Below the pieces are notes generated by a model. It worked only from the letters and a program-made list of their open reading frames with translations, did no database searches and was not told where the DNA came from. 5,495 bases of DNA from contig JAPOYU010000118.1 of the NCBI GenBank assembly GCA_026706395.1, forward strand, positions 748-6,242, read 5' to 3'. Numbering within the stretch: position 1 is the first letter of the stretch; each line of letters opens with the position of its first letter. This DNA comes from Chloroflexota bacterium (GTDB lineage Bacteria; Chloroflexota; Anaerolineae; Aggregatilineales; Phototrophicaceae). This document shows, piece by piece, positions 1-4,714 of this stretch. The position numbers and the translations under genes were made by a program.

Positions 1-555
1 CGCCGAAATGGCGACATTCGTGTTGTGAGTCGGGATGCAGCTCAACTCGGCGGCATCTACGGTGGCTTCCAGGTCGCCGGGAAAGAGAAAGCCCACCGGC
101 GGGACGCGAGCGGCGCTGCCATTGGTCACCCCGTTTGTGCCCGTTTCAGTCGGCGAAACACCCTTGCGCAGCTTGGCAATCGCCGCGCTGGTCGAGGGAC
201 CCGCCAGGCCGCGATTCCGGCCCAACTCATAACTGAGGGCATCGGCGTAAGTCACCCAGTTGATATTGCTTTCGACGAAGGTGTCGAGAGAGATTTCGCC
301 TCTTTCGACGATGGCGTCAACGATCGCCAGCGCGCCGAAAGTATCGTCCGTTACCATGCCTCTCGGCAGCAAATAGTGGACCGGGTCAATCGCCGGGTCA
401 GCAGTCGGCGTTATGAAGGTGGTCAACTCGGCACCGTAGATTTCAACGGTCCGCTGGTAGGAACTGAGCCCGACCATGCCCATCGCGCCCATCGCGTCGC
501 CTGCCGCCAGACCGAGCAGGCATCCGTGTATTTTGTCAACCATGCTCTTTGTCAT
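1..555 (-). CDS. ADP-ribosylglycohydrolase family protein, C-terminal end outside the window
   Basis: The first 185 codons are present; the rest lies beyond position 1. The fold is the all-helical, two-metal (Mg or Mn) ADP-ribosylglycohydrolase fold of DraG and ARH enzymes, which hydrolyse N- or O-glycosidic bonds to ADP-ribose. Visible marks are the N-terminal GCLLGLAAGDAMG segment (residues 11-23), the metal-binding TDDT (69-72), NGSAAR (145-150) and SCIPTHN (172-178). Full-length members are usually about 300-350 residues, so roughly half is seen. The ATG at 555 is chosen because GAGGGG lies 4 bases upstream; the second ATG at 543 would leave 16 bases. The gene follows the UTRA regulator by 18 bases and is almost certainly co-transcribed with it. 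Family members in sugar or nucleoside operons often have unknown substrates, so removal of ADP-ribose from a protein is not implied. Family call firm, substrate unknown. Confidence 0.93.
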   Translation of the reverse strand, partial: MTKSMVDKIHGCLLGLAAGDAMGAMGMVGLSSYQRTVEIYGAELTTFITPTADPAIDPVHYLLPRGMVTDDTFGALAIVDAIVERGEISLDTFVESNINWVTYADALSYELGRNRGLAGPSTSAAIAKLRKGVSPTETGTNGVTNGSAARVPPVGFLFPGDLEATVDAAELSCIPTHNTNVAISA

Positions 556-559
556 TGGA

Positions 560-565
560 CCCCTC
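560..565 (-). promoter_or_regulatory. Ribosome binding site of the ADP-ribosylglycohydrolase gene
   Basis: GAGGGG on the minus strand, 4 bases before the ATG at 555. It lies in the 18-base gap after the regulator's stop codon. It decides the start in favour of 555 over the in-frame ATG at 543. Confidence 0.6.
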
Positions 566-573
566 GCGCCGCT

Positions 574-1308
574 TCAGACTCTGCCGGATGTTTCGATCTG
601 GTATTCGTCGCCCCGATAGGTTTGCTGGGCCGCTTCGATTGGCTTGCCACTATCAAGAAAGGTTGACCAATTTATGCGCATCACTGGATCCCCCGCCTGT
701 AGCGCAAGCAGGTTCTGTTCTTCCTCGGTTGGCAAGCTGGCTTTGAAGACCTGCGAAGCGCTGTGGGGGATGAGTCCCAGTTCGACCAGGCTGTCGAAGA
801 TTGAGGCGTAGTTGAAATCTTTATTCAGCAATTCATAACAGAGATCATAAGGCAGGTGCGATTTTTGAATGCCGAGGGGTATGTTGTCCGCCAGTCGCAA
901 GCGCTTGATACGGATAATCTGCGCCCCCGGCGGGATTTGCAGGTAATCGGCAACTGAACCGAAAGCGGGTTCGACTGCCATCTCGAGCAGCCGGGTTGAT
1001 GGGACATGACCGAGACTTCGCATATGTTCCGAAAAGGATGTCCGCGGGATGAGTGATGTCGCGATTCTGAGCTGAGCAACGTAGGTGCCCTTGCCGCTTC
1101 TAGTATAGATCATGCCGGAACTCGCCAGGTCATTGAGCGCCTGGCGGATGGTGGCCCGGCTGATGCCTAGCTGGTGCTGCAGTTCGCGCTCTGATGGAAG
1201 CTTCTCGCCTGCTCTGAAATCGCCGCGTTGAATGGCCTCAGCCAGGGCAGTCCGAACGCCGATATGCAAAGGTGTTGAACCGTTCTTATCGATTGTGATT
1301 GACATCAT
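574..1308 (-). CDS. GntR family transcriptional regulator, HutC subfamily, with UTRA domain
   Basis: A 244-residue cytoplasmic DNA-binding regulator. The winged helix-turn-helix spans about residues 15-78 and carries the GntR signature: KLPSERELQHQLGISRATIR at 37-56, then a wing ending SGKGTYV at 71-77. A UTRA ligand-binding domain follows (about 90-237), with typical TSFSEHMRSLG, VIRIKRLRLAD-like and SHLPYDL segments. UTRA domains usually sense sugar phosphates, amino acids or phosphonates; the ligand here is unknown. The length is normal for the family. The frame is open up to a GTG at 1347, but that codon lies inside the predicted -10 box, so I take the ATG pair at 1308/1305. No strong Shine-Dalgarno precedes either. 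The gene heads an operon with the ADP-ribosylglycohydrolase, and the palindrome over its promoter suggests autorepression. The palindrome's resemblance to DasR/NagR operators hints at an amino-sugar-phosphate-type ligand, which is inference. Confidence 0.95.
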   Translation of the reverse strand: MMSITIDKNGSTPLHIGVRTALAEAIQRGDFRAGEKLPSERELQHQLGISRATIRQALNDLASSGMIYTRSGKGTYVAQLRIATSLIPRTSFSEHMRSLGHVPSTRLLEMAVEPAFGSVADYLQIPPGAQIIRIKRLRLADNIPLGIQKSHLPYDLCYELLNKDFNYASIFDSLVELGLIPHSASQVFKASLPTEEEQNLLALQAGDPVMRINWSTFLDSGKPIEAAQQTYRGDEYQIETSGRV

Positions 1309-1320
1309 CTTAAGCGGTTG

Positions 1321-1340
1321 ATACTGGAATATACTGGTAT
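1321..1340. repeat. Tandem 10-bp direct repeat beside the operator
   Basis: ATACTGGAAT (1321-1330) is followed at once by ATACTGGTAT (1331-1340), differing at one base. The second copy is the left half of the palindromic operator, so the first could be an extra half-site exactly one helical turn away, offering cooperative binding of a second subunit. Confidence 0.55.
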
Positions 1341-1350
1341 GTACCACTAT
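1331..1350. promoter_or_regulatory. Palindromic operator, DasR/NagR-like, over the GntR promoter
   Basis: The 20 bases read ATACTGGTATGTACCACTAT. Eight of nine pairs outside the two central bases are complementary, including perfect TGGTA/TACCA arms. The inner 16 bases (1333-1348), ACTGGTATGTACCACT, match the DasR-responsive-element consensus as I remember it (A[CG]TGGTCTAGACCA[CG]T) at 13 positions, differing only in the centre. DasR and NagR are UTRA-type GntR regulators, the same subfamily as the adjacent gene. The site covers the -10 box and probable transcription start, the position expected for repression. Binding is inferred. Confidence 0.65.
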
Positions 1351-1375
1351 AGCGTATACATGCGGATCATGTCAA
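1346..1375 (-). promoter_or_regulatory. Sigma70-type promoter of the GntR regulator operon
   Basis: On the minus strand a perfect -35 TTGACA (1370-1375) is followed after 18 bases by a -10 TATAGT (1346-1351), one mismatch from consensus. Transcription would begin near 1339, giving a leader of about 30 bases before the ATG at 1308. This placement rules out the GTG at 1347 as the translation start. The -35 box lies only 11 bases from the stop codon of the truncated toxin remnant. Confidence 0.7.
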
Positions 1376-1386
1376 ATCGATGTCTG

Positions 1387-1422
1387 TTAGAGAAAGGCGT
1401 GCGTGTCGAGCAGGAAGCTCAT
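1387..1422 (-). pseudogene. vapC: VapC-type PIN toxin, truncated to its first 11 codons
   Basis: The ATG at 1422-1420 overlaps the antitoxin stop codon (ATGA at 1419-1422), the standard coupling of antitoxin and PIN-domain ribonuclease genes. The frame reads MSFLLDTHAFL and then meets TAA at 1387-1389. The opening LLDTHAF is the hallmark N-terminus of VapC toxins and includes the first conserved acidic residue of the PIN active site (D6). Intact toxins are about 125-140 residues and usually continue with a tryptophan after this leucine. None of the three frames past the stop resembles the rest of a PIN domain, and the GntR promoter begins 11 bases later. The rest was therefore lost by deletion or recombination, not by a point frameshift. 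The peptide cannot act as a nuclease. Identification rests on a short but characteristic motif and the neighbouring antitoxin. Confidence 0.72.
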
Positions 1423-1649
1423 TCCATATAGCCGGCGAAGTCTTCCAGGGGATCATCAAAGTCGTCGGACATCCATACCTGGCCGCGGGCGCTTCCGGCT
1501 TTGCGCGGTTTTTTTGCCCTAATTGGAGTCGGAACGAGCTTTACCGCCCAACCATTTTCTGCGGTGATTACGACCGTCTTTCCTTTATGCGCATCCGAAA
1601 GCAGTTGGTTCAGGCTATTTTGAGCGTGTTCTACGGTGTAGGTGTCCAT
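1419..1649 (-). CDS. Phd/YefM family antitoxin, apparently orphaned
   Basis: A 76-residue protein with the two-part layout of Phd/YefM antitoxins. The N-terminal DNA-binding and dimerisation part (about 1-42) reads TVEHAQNSLNQLLSDAHKGK then VVITAENGWAVKLVP. The C-terminal tail (about 52-76) is acidic, includes SARGQVWMSDDFDDPLEDF, and is of the kind that wraps around and inhibits a PIN-domain toxin. The ATG at 1649 gives the family's usual length; a weak GGA lies 9 bases upstream. The partner toxin overlapped by ATGA is cut to 11 codons, so the antitoxin has no visible cognate target. Such proteins normally repress their own promoter together with the toxin. It may be a relic, or may still neutralise related VapC toxins elsewhere in the genome. 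The family assignment is secure; continued function is not. Confidence 0.9.
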   Translation of the reverse strand: MDTYTVEHAQNSLNQLLSDAHKGKTVVITAENGWAVKLVPTPIRAKKPRKAGSARGQVWMSDDFDDPLEDFAGYME

Positions 1650-1679
1650 CTGTCGTTTTCCAATACGACGTTCACCGAC

Positions 1680-1707
1680 AGTGTAACGGTTCTATTCGGA
1701 TAATCAA
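1680..1707 (-). promoter_or_regulatory. Possible promoter of the antitoxin gene
   Basis: On the minus strand TTGATT (1702-1707) and TACACT (1680-1685) are separated by 16 bases. Each matches the sigma70 boxes at four of six positions. The predicted start near 1673 would leave a leader of about 24 bases. The match is moderate and depends mainly on position. Confidence 0.35.
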
Positions 1708-1720
1708 CGAAAAGACGAGC

Positions 1721-1984
1721 GGGGCGCCGGCGGCTGACATTGTAGTCAGTTGTTTTCTGAGCTTTCGCCCCCGCGACCGCAGCGAATTCGTCAGCACAAA
1801 CACGCTCGTGAACGTCATCGCCGTCGAAGAGCAGTACGGCACGCTATCCGGCGACGGAGACGGCTGGAACCGCCAGCTGTTTGAGAGCATGCTCAATGCG
1901 TCGGACAACCAAATGCAAACCGGCTTTCTGGCCATCGGGGTGGCGCCCTTTATCTGCCAGCTGGTCAGAAAACTCGACCAGTGA
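1721..1984 (+). pseudogene. Remnant of an unrecognised gene, 5' end missing
   Basis: This frame is open on the plus strand through to TGA at 1982-1984. From about 1742 it uses codons like a real gene (third positions rich in G and C, balanced amino acids). The translated part includes SFRPRDRSEF, LVNVIAVEEQYGTLSGDGDG, WNRQLFESMLNASDNQMQTG and a hydrophobic AIGVAPFICQLV near the end. No ATG, GTG or TTG with a ribosome binding site begins it. The internal GTG at 1808 and ATG at 1889 lack one, and upstream the frame runs into the antitoxin's promoter. I read this as the last 80 or so codons of a gene whose front was replaced when the antitoxin region was joined. I do not recognise the family. 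The exact left boundary is uncertain. A shorter gene starting at 1808 is the alternative. Confidence 0.45.
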
Positions 1985-2157
1985 CGCGACGAACTGGGGG
2001 CATCTTGGTCTGCGACACCGACATTAAAATCGCCCATAAGGAAGAGGTGATGACGGCGATCCGGTCCATGGACCATTTGATCGGCGAGCGCGATCCGATG
2101 AATCTCTACGAGTTTTACCTGGAGGCGCTCAATACCATCGAAAACAGTGCGGTGTAG
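1981..2157 (+). CDS. Small protein of unknown function (58 codons), coupled to the preceding remnant
   Basis: The GTG at 1981 overlaps the stop of the preceding frame (GTGA, 1981-1984) and the frame ends in TAG at 2155-2157. Codon use is gene-like. The product reads ILVCDTDIKIAHKEEVMTAI at residues 8-27, then an acidic helical stretch including MNLYEFYLEALNTIE. I do not recognise it. No Shine-Dalgarno precedes the GTG, so translation would depend on coupling to the upstream frame. Alternatively both frames belong to one original gene broken by a one-base shift near here; a run of five G bases (1996-2000) just downstream is a plausible slip site. The minus strand is also open here and shows a chance GDFN resembling an endonuclease/exonuclease/phosphatase motif, but lacks that family's other motifs. 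Confidence 0.45.
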   Translation: MTRRTGGILVCDTDIKIAHKEEVMTAIRSMDHLIGERDPMNLYEFYLEALNTIENSAV

Positions 2158-2202
2158 AGCGGGTGGCACTCGCTTTCGCCGCGCTGTGCCTTTAACAAGA
2201 AC

Positions 2203-2241
2203 CTGCCGTCTTTGGCAGCGAGAGCAAGCTATTTCGCTTGC
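2203..2241. terminator. Two adjacent hairpins between convergent genes, possible terminator
   Basis: CTGCC/GGCAG (2203-2207 and 2214-2218, 6-base loop) is followed 5 bases later by GCAAGC/GCTTGC (2224-2229 and 2236-2241, 6-base loop). They sit between the plus-strand frame ending at 2157 and the minus-strand HNH gene ending at 2269, where both transcripts would end. Neither hairpin has a strong U tract; in the minus direction a loosely T-rich GTTCTTGTTAAA follows the second. Intrinsic termination is plausible but weak. Confidence 0.35.
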
Positions 2242-2268
2242 CCGGCGGCATTTGTCGACTCCGGCAAA

Positions 2269-2688
2269 TTATGTCTTGGACGGATGCAAGCCGGCTTCAA
2301 CCCAACGGCGCCGTGATCGCACTACTATGTCGCGATTCATGCGCAGGCGGGACAACGTTGCCCGACCAATTTCTGTCAGGCCGAGGACAAGCGTATCATC
2401 CTCATTCCAGGCGAAGTGCTCACTCCAGATCTGAGAGCGCGGGTTGAACAGCGGCACTTCAAGTTGCGAAACGGGATCGAAGGCCATTTGAAATCTATTC
2501 TTAGCTCCGTTACAGGAAATGCAAGATAGACAGAGATTATCCGGCTCGGTCTTTCCACCGGCGGACAGAGATACAATATGGTCTATGTGCATATTGATGA
2601 CAATGACTTCTTGCGTTTGACAGTACTCGCAGATACCTTGCGCCCGATCACGGGCGTGTCGGCGCAGGTCTTCCGCGACGCGCGCCAT
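2269..2688 (-). CDS. HNH endonuclease
   Basis: A 139-residue soluble protein with a full HNH (beta-beta-alpha metal) nuclease core. A zinc-knuckle pair is formed by C20-E-Y-C23 and C56-I-S-C59. HIDHIVSLSAGGKTEPDNL (34-52) carries the catalytic H37 and the N51, and N60 follows the second CxxC where the third HNH residue lies. After the core, LFNPRSQIWSEHF (80-92) and GLTEIGRATLSRLRMN (103-118) are typical of a compact stand-alone HNH family, common in Chloroflexota and cyanobacteria, whose biological role is not established. The length is normal and no catalytic residue is missing. The ATG at 2688 follows the stop of the upstream gene by 3 bases; AGGGG lies 8 bases before it, inside that gene's end. 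The two are thus a translationally close pair. The substrate (phage, plasmid or host DNA) cannot be told from sequence. Confidence 0.93.
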   Translation of the reverse strand: MARVAEDLRRHARDRAQGICEYCQTQEVIVINMHIDHIVSLSAGGKTEPDNLCLSCISCNGAKNRFQMAFDPVSQLEVPLFNPRSQIWSEHFAWNEDDTLVLGLTEIGRATLSRLRMNRDIVVRSRRRWVEAGLHPSKT

Positions 2689-2691
2689 CTG

Positions 2692-3096
2692 TTATGCCCC
2701 TAGTCGGAGGTGTTTCTGGATATCGCAGCCGTGCTGCTTCAATAGCAAGAGCGCCTCGGACCGAAGCAGCATCTGATAGTCTACGACTTCGATAAGGCCT
2801 TCCATCTCGTCCAGTTCTTCGGCCGAGATTTCTCCCTCGTCGCCGAGGGCGGCAAGTTCACGCAGACGCGCATTCTGCGGCCAGGCAAGCCGCCGATGCA
2901 CGATCGCCACTAATTGCTCGTCCGAATACTCTTTCAACGCTTCCGGTGACAGATCCTCCTCAGAGAAGTCACCATACAAGAGATTGAGACTTTCGATCAA
3001 GACAGCTTCAACCGACTGCTCATTCTCACGAGCGATCTGCCGCATGCGATTCAATGTAAGCTCCGGGATGTCGAGGCGGTATAAAGCCTCACTCAT
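2692..3096 (-). CDS. Small ribbon-helix-helix-like protein paired with the HNH nuclease
   Basis: A 134-residue protein from the ATG at 3096. The N-terminus (about 6-42) reads YRLDIPELTLNRMRQIAREN followed by EQSVEAVLIESLNLL. This is the strand plus two helices seen in ribbon-helix-helix repressors and many antitoxins. The rest is acidic and helical, with SPEALKEYSDEQLVAIVHRR (50-69) and a C-terminal block ending in VDYQMLLRSEALLLLKQHG (105-123). This general form often precedes HNH genes of the neighbouring type, and I know no assigned function. The frame stays open upstream, with further ATGs at 3213 and 3186, but that stretch is less gene-like and contains a 7-bp hairpin, so I start at 3096; AAAGG lies 11 bases upstream, a long spacing. 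An 11-bp palindrome overlaps that site. A weak TACAAT (3126-3131) may be the -10 box. The RHH call is by pattern and moderate; existence of the gene is firm. Confidence 0.8.
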   Translation of the reverse strand: MSEALYRLDIPELTLNRMRQIARENEQSVEAVLIESLNLLYGDFSEEDLSPEALKEYSDEQLVAIVHRRLAWPQNARLRELAALGDEGEISAEELDEMEGLIEVVDYQMLLRSEALLLLKQHGCDIQKHLRLGA

Positions 3097-3101
3097 CGCA
3101 A

Positions 3102-3112
3102 AAGGACCTTTC
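3102..3112. promoter_or_regulatory. 11-bp palindrome over the ribosome binding site of the RHH-like gene
   Basis: AAAGGACCTTT is a perfect odd palindrome 5 bases upstream of the ATG at 3096, and on the minus strand it includes the AAAGG Shine-Dalgarno. Ribbon-helix-helix proteins commonly bind short palindromes at their own promoters, so autoregulation is conceivable. The site is short and could be chance. Confidence 0.3.
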
Positions 3113-3179
3113 GACTCTTTGCACCATTGTAACTGAATGGCTGCCAGTCGCACCACGCGCAGCCAAGCCGCCTTGTCGT

Positions 3180-3206
3180 AGCCCATATCTGCATGGGCTT
3201 CTTTTA
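3180..3206 (+). terminator. Stem-loop with T-rich tail, possible plus-strand terminator
   Basis: AGCCCAT (3180-3186) and ATGGGCT (3193-3199) form a perfect 7-bp stem around ATCTGC, followed on the plus strand by TTCTTTT. This is the layout of a modest intrinsic terminator. No plus-strand gene ends just before it. It may stop antisense transcription into 3200-3541, be a relic, or serve as a binding site upstream of the RHH/HNH pair, whose start is 84 bases away. Confidence 0.35.
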
Positions 3207-3541
3207 AGGGCATGATCAAGCCTGAATCGTGTCTGCTTTTGCTCTTTCGCCTTCTAACGACATTGAATGGGAACTTATTGGTTATCGGCAATTTTGGGGT
3301 GTAACTGAAGAAACAGCTTCGCAGGAGCGCCGTAGAGCGATTTATACGCCCCTCAGGTCATATGGATCCCTCTATTTCGGGCCATTAGCCGCTTATACTG
3401 CCTCAAGCCCAGGAACTTAATCCTATAGAAATGTAGACATAAGGTAATCGCGACAACACGGCAACTGACGACGGCCTGGCAAGGCTTGCGGCGGACAAGA
3501 TGAACCATCGTGAATTCTTCTGTTTCTGTACGCTGTCGTGG
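3200..3541. other. Intergenic stretch with no supportable gene
   Basis: About 340 bases lie between the hairpin upstream of the RHH-like gene and the stop of the SorC regulator. On the minus strand there is a 51-codon frame from an ATG near 3509, and an open run continuing into the RHH-like gene. Neither has a clear ribosome binding site, gene-like composition or a motif I recognise. TATAAG and TATAAA sequences on the minus strand resemble -10 boxes but lack convincing -35 partners. I see no clear terminator directly after the SorC gene. The stretch may be eroded coding sequence. Confidence 0.5.
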
Positions 3542-4507
3542 TCACAACTTCATTAATTCAAGCACCTGACGAGCAGCGCGGTCATCAGTGACCAGGGAAT
3601 CAATGTAGCCGCCATTCAGCGCACCGAGAATTGCGCTGGCCTTGTCGGTTGTTCCGGCAACGGCGACCACATTATCAATCTGGCGCAGCGCTTCCAAGCC
3701 AATACTGATAGACCGGTGATTGATCCCGATATCGAGTATCTTCCCCGCGACATCAAAGAATTGCGCGCACATGTGCCCGACGACGCCGATATTGTGCAGC
3801 CAGTCACGCTCCTTGCGGGTGATATATCCGGTCCAGATGATGCCCGAAGATTGCGCCTGCAAAGACCCGATGCCGATCAGCACAATGTTTGCTTTGGCTG
3901 CAATCTGCAAAACATCATTGACCGTCGGTTCTTGCAGGAAAAGATCTCGCGTACGCCTATCTTCCACTAGCAAGGGCGCATGCAGATAGCGATACCTGGC
4001 GCCGAGCTTAGTAGCCAGTTGCCGTGTTAGATCGATTCCCTCGATGAGGGGATTGTCCGAACCCAGAGCGCCTATGACCGGGACCACCGTAAGACCCTCG
4101 CTCAGTCGTGGCCGCACCTGCTCTACTGTATTGGCTAGCGAGCGGCCATAGGACACACCTAGTGTGCTGTTATCGTTCAAGGACTCTTCAAGCAAGTTGG
4201 CACCAAGTTTGCCCAAACCGTTATGGATCGAATCAGCTAATCGCCTTTTGCTGCTCAGCACTCGCGCCTCGCGCAGCGCAAATGCGGACTTCAATCCGTC
4301 TTCCAAAGCATGATCGCGCACCACATCGTAATTGACTGTTATTGTGACGATGCCGGCATCACGGGCGCGCTGCAACATGCGCGAAACGGTCGAGCGCGAG
4401 AGGCTTAGCTTGCGTCCAATCTCGGTTTGGGTCAGGTTCTGTTCGTAATAGAGACGGGCAACCTCGACGAGTATTTGGCGATGGCTGTCTTCGGCATAAT
4501 AATCCAT
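3542..4507 (-). CDS. SorC/DeoR-type sugar-binding transcriptional regulator
   Basis: A 321-residue regulator with the standard SorC layout. The N-terminal helix-turn-helix (about 25-54) contains LTQTEIGRKLSLSRSTVSRM and its continuation LQRARDAGIV. A sugar-binding domain with the NagB/RpiA-like fold occupies about 60-321. Its marks are LGVSYGRSL (116-124), VVPVIGALGS (141-150), IGIGSL (211-216), GHMCAQFFDVAGK (244-256) and the C-terminal VAVAGTTDKASAILGALNGG (281-300) with LVTDDRAA. The family senses phosphorylated sugars (CggR, LsrR, DeoR of Bacillus, SorC). The frame opens at a TTG at 4543, but the ATG at 4507 gives the usual start and has GGA 8 bases upstream. The gene is divergent from the UlaG-like lactonase, its most likely target. 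The effector may be L-ascorbate 6-phosphate or a downstream pentose phosphate, which is inference. No truncation or missing segment is seen. Confidence 0.95.
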   Translation of the reverse strand: MDYYAEDSHRQILVEVARLYYEQNLTQTEIGRKLSLSRSTVSRMLQRARDAGIVTITVNYDVVRDHALEDGLKSAFALREARVLSSKRRLADSIHNGLGKLGANLLEESLNDNSTLGVSYGRSLANTVEQVRPRLSEGLTVVPVIGALGSDNPLIEGIDLTRQLATKLGARYRYLHAPLLVEDRRTRDLFLQEPTVNDVLQIAAKANIVLIGIGSLQAQSSGIIWTGYITRKERDWLHNIGVVGHMCAQFFDVAGKILDIGINHRSISIGLEALRQIDNVVAVAGTTDKASAILGALNGGYIDSLVTDDRAARQVLELMKL

Positions 4508-4520
4508 GTCTTCGATCCAC

Positions 4521-4544
4521 TTTGCAAAATTATGCGAGTGCAAA
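4521..4544. promoter_or_regulatory. Inverted repeat TTTGCA-N12-TGCAAA upstream of the SorC gene
   Basis: Perfect 6-bp arms (4521-4526 and 4539-4544) are 18 bases apart, arm start to arm start, about 1.7 helical turns. The repeat lies 14 bases upstream of the regulator's ATG at 4507, in the untranslated leader or promoter. It is a candidate SorC operator for autoregulation, supported by position and symmetry only. Confidence 0.4.
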
Positions 4545-4714
4545 AAATATTCCCGTGAATTACAAAGAAATACCAGAATAATTTACCATTATCCGATAGA
4601 TTATGCACATTTTCTCACATTTGTAGCAGTCTGTTCGCCGCATGGTAATCTCTGAGCAGGTTGTCTCCGGCAGATACAGTTCGGAAGTCATTTCAGTCGA
4701 ATAGGTTCTGAGAC

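Noticed and set aside
25..666. Plus-strand open frame of 213 codons
   Set aside because: It lies antisense to the ADP-ribosylglycohydrolase, whose motifs are clear, and runs into the end of the GntR gene. Its product is arginine-rich with no domain.
574..1347. Start of the GntR regulator at the GTG at 1347
   Set aside because: That codon overlaps the predicted -10 box and operator, and the added residues are not part of the family's N-terminus.
1380..1703. Plus-strand open frame of 107 codons
   Set aside because: Antisense to the antitoxin and toxin remnant; its composition is not protein-like.
1672..2169. Minus-strand frame of 165 codons containing HLFLMGDFNVGVADQD, resembling an endonuclease/exonuclease/phosphatase motif
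   Set aside because: Only the GDFN tetrapeptide matches; no other family motif follows. The two plus-strand frames have much better codon use over the same bases.
2147..2447. Two plus-strand frames of 95 and 69 codons
   Set aside because: Antisense to the HNH nuclease gene; arginine- and serine-rich shadow translations.
3229..3420. Plus-strand frame of 63 codons
   Set aside because: No ribosome binding site, no recognisable motif, and composition unlike the window's real genes. I cannot exclude it entirely.
3359..3511. Minus-strand 51-codon frame starting MVHLVRRKPC
   Set aside because: No Shine-Dalgarno, odd basic and cysteine-rich composition, and no family resemblance.
4529..4606. ATTATGC direct repeats at 4529-4535 and 4600-4606 as a looping operator pair
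   Set aside because: A 7-base repeat within an AT-rich 217-base region is expected by chance, and no longer match surrounds the copies.
4606..4621. CRP-like site on the minus strand (TGTGAGAAAATGTGCA)
   Set aside because: The left half fits TGTGA, but the right half matches TCACA at only two of five bases.
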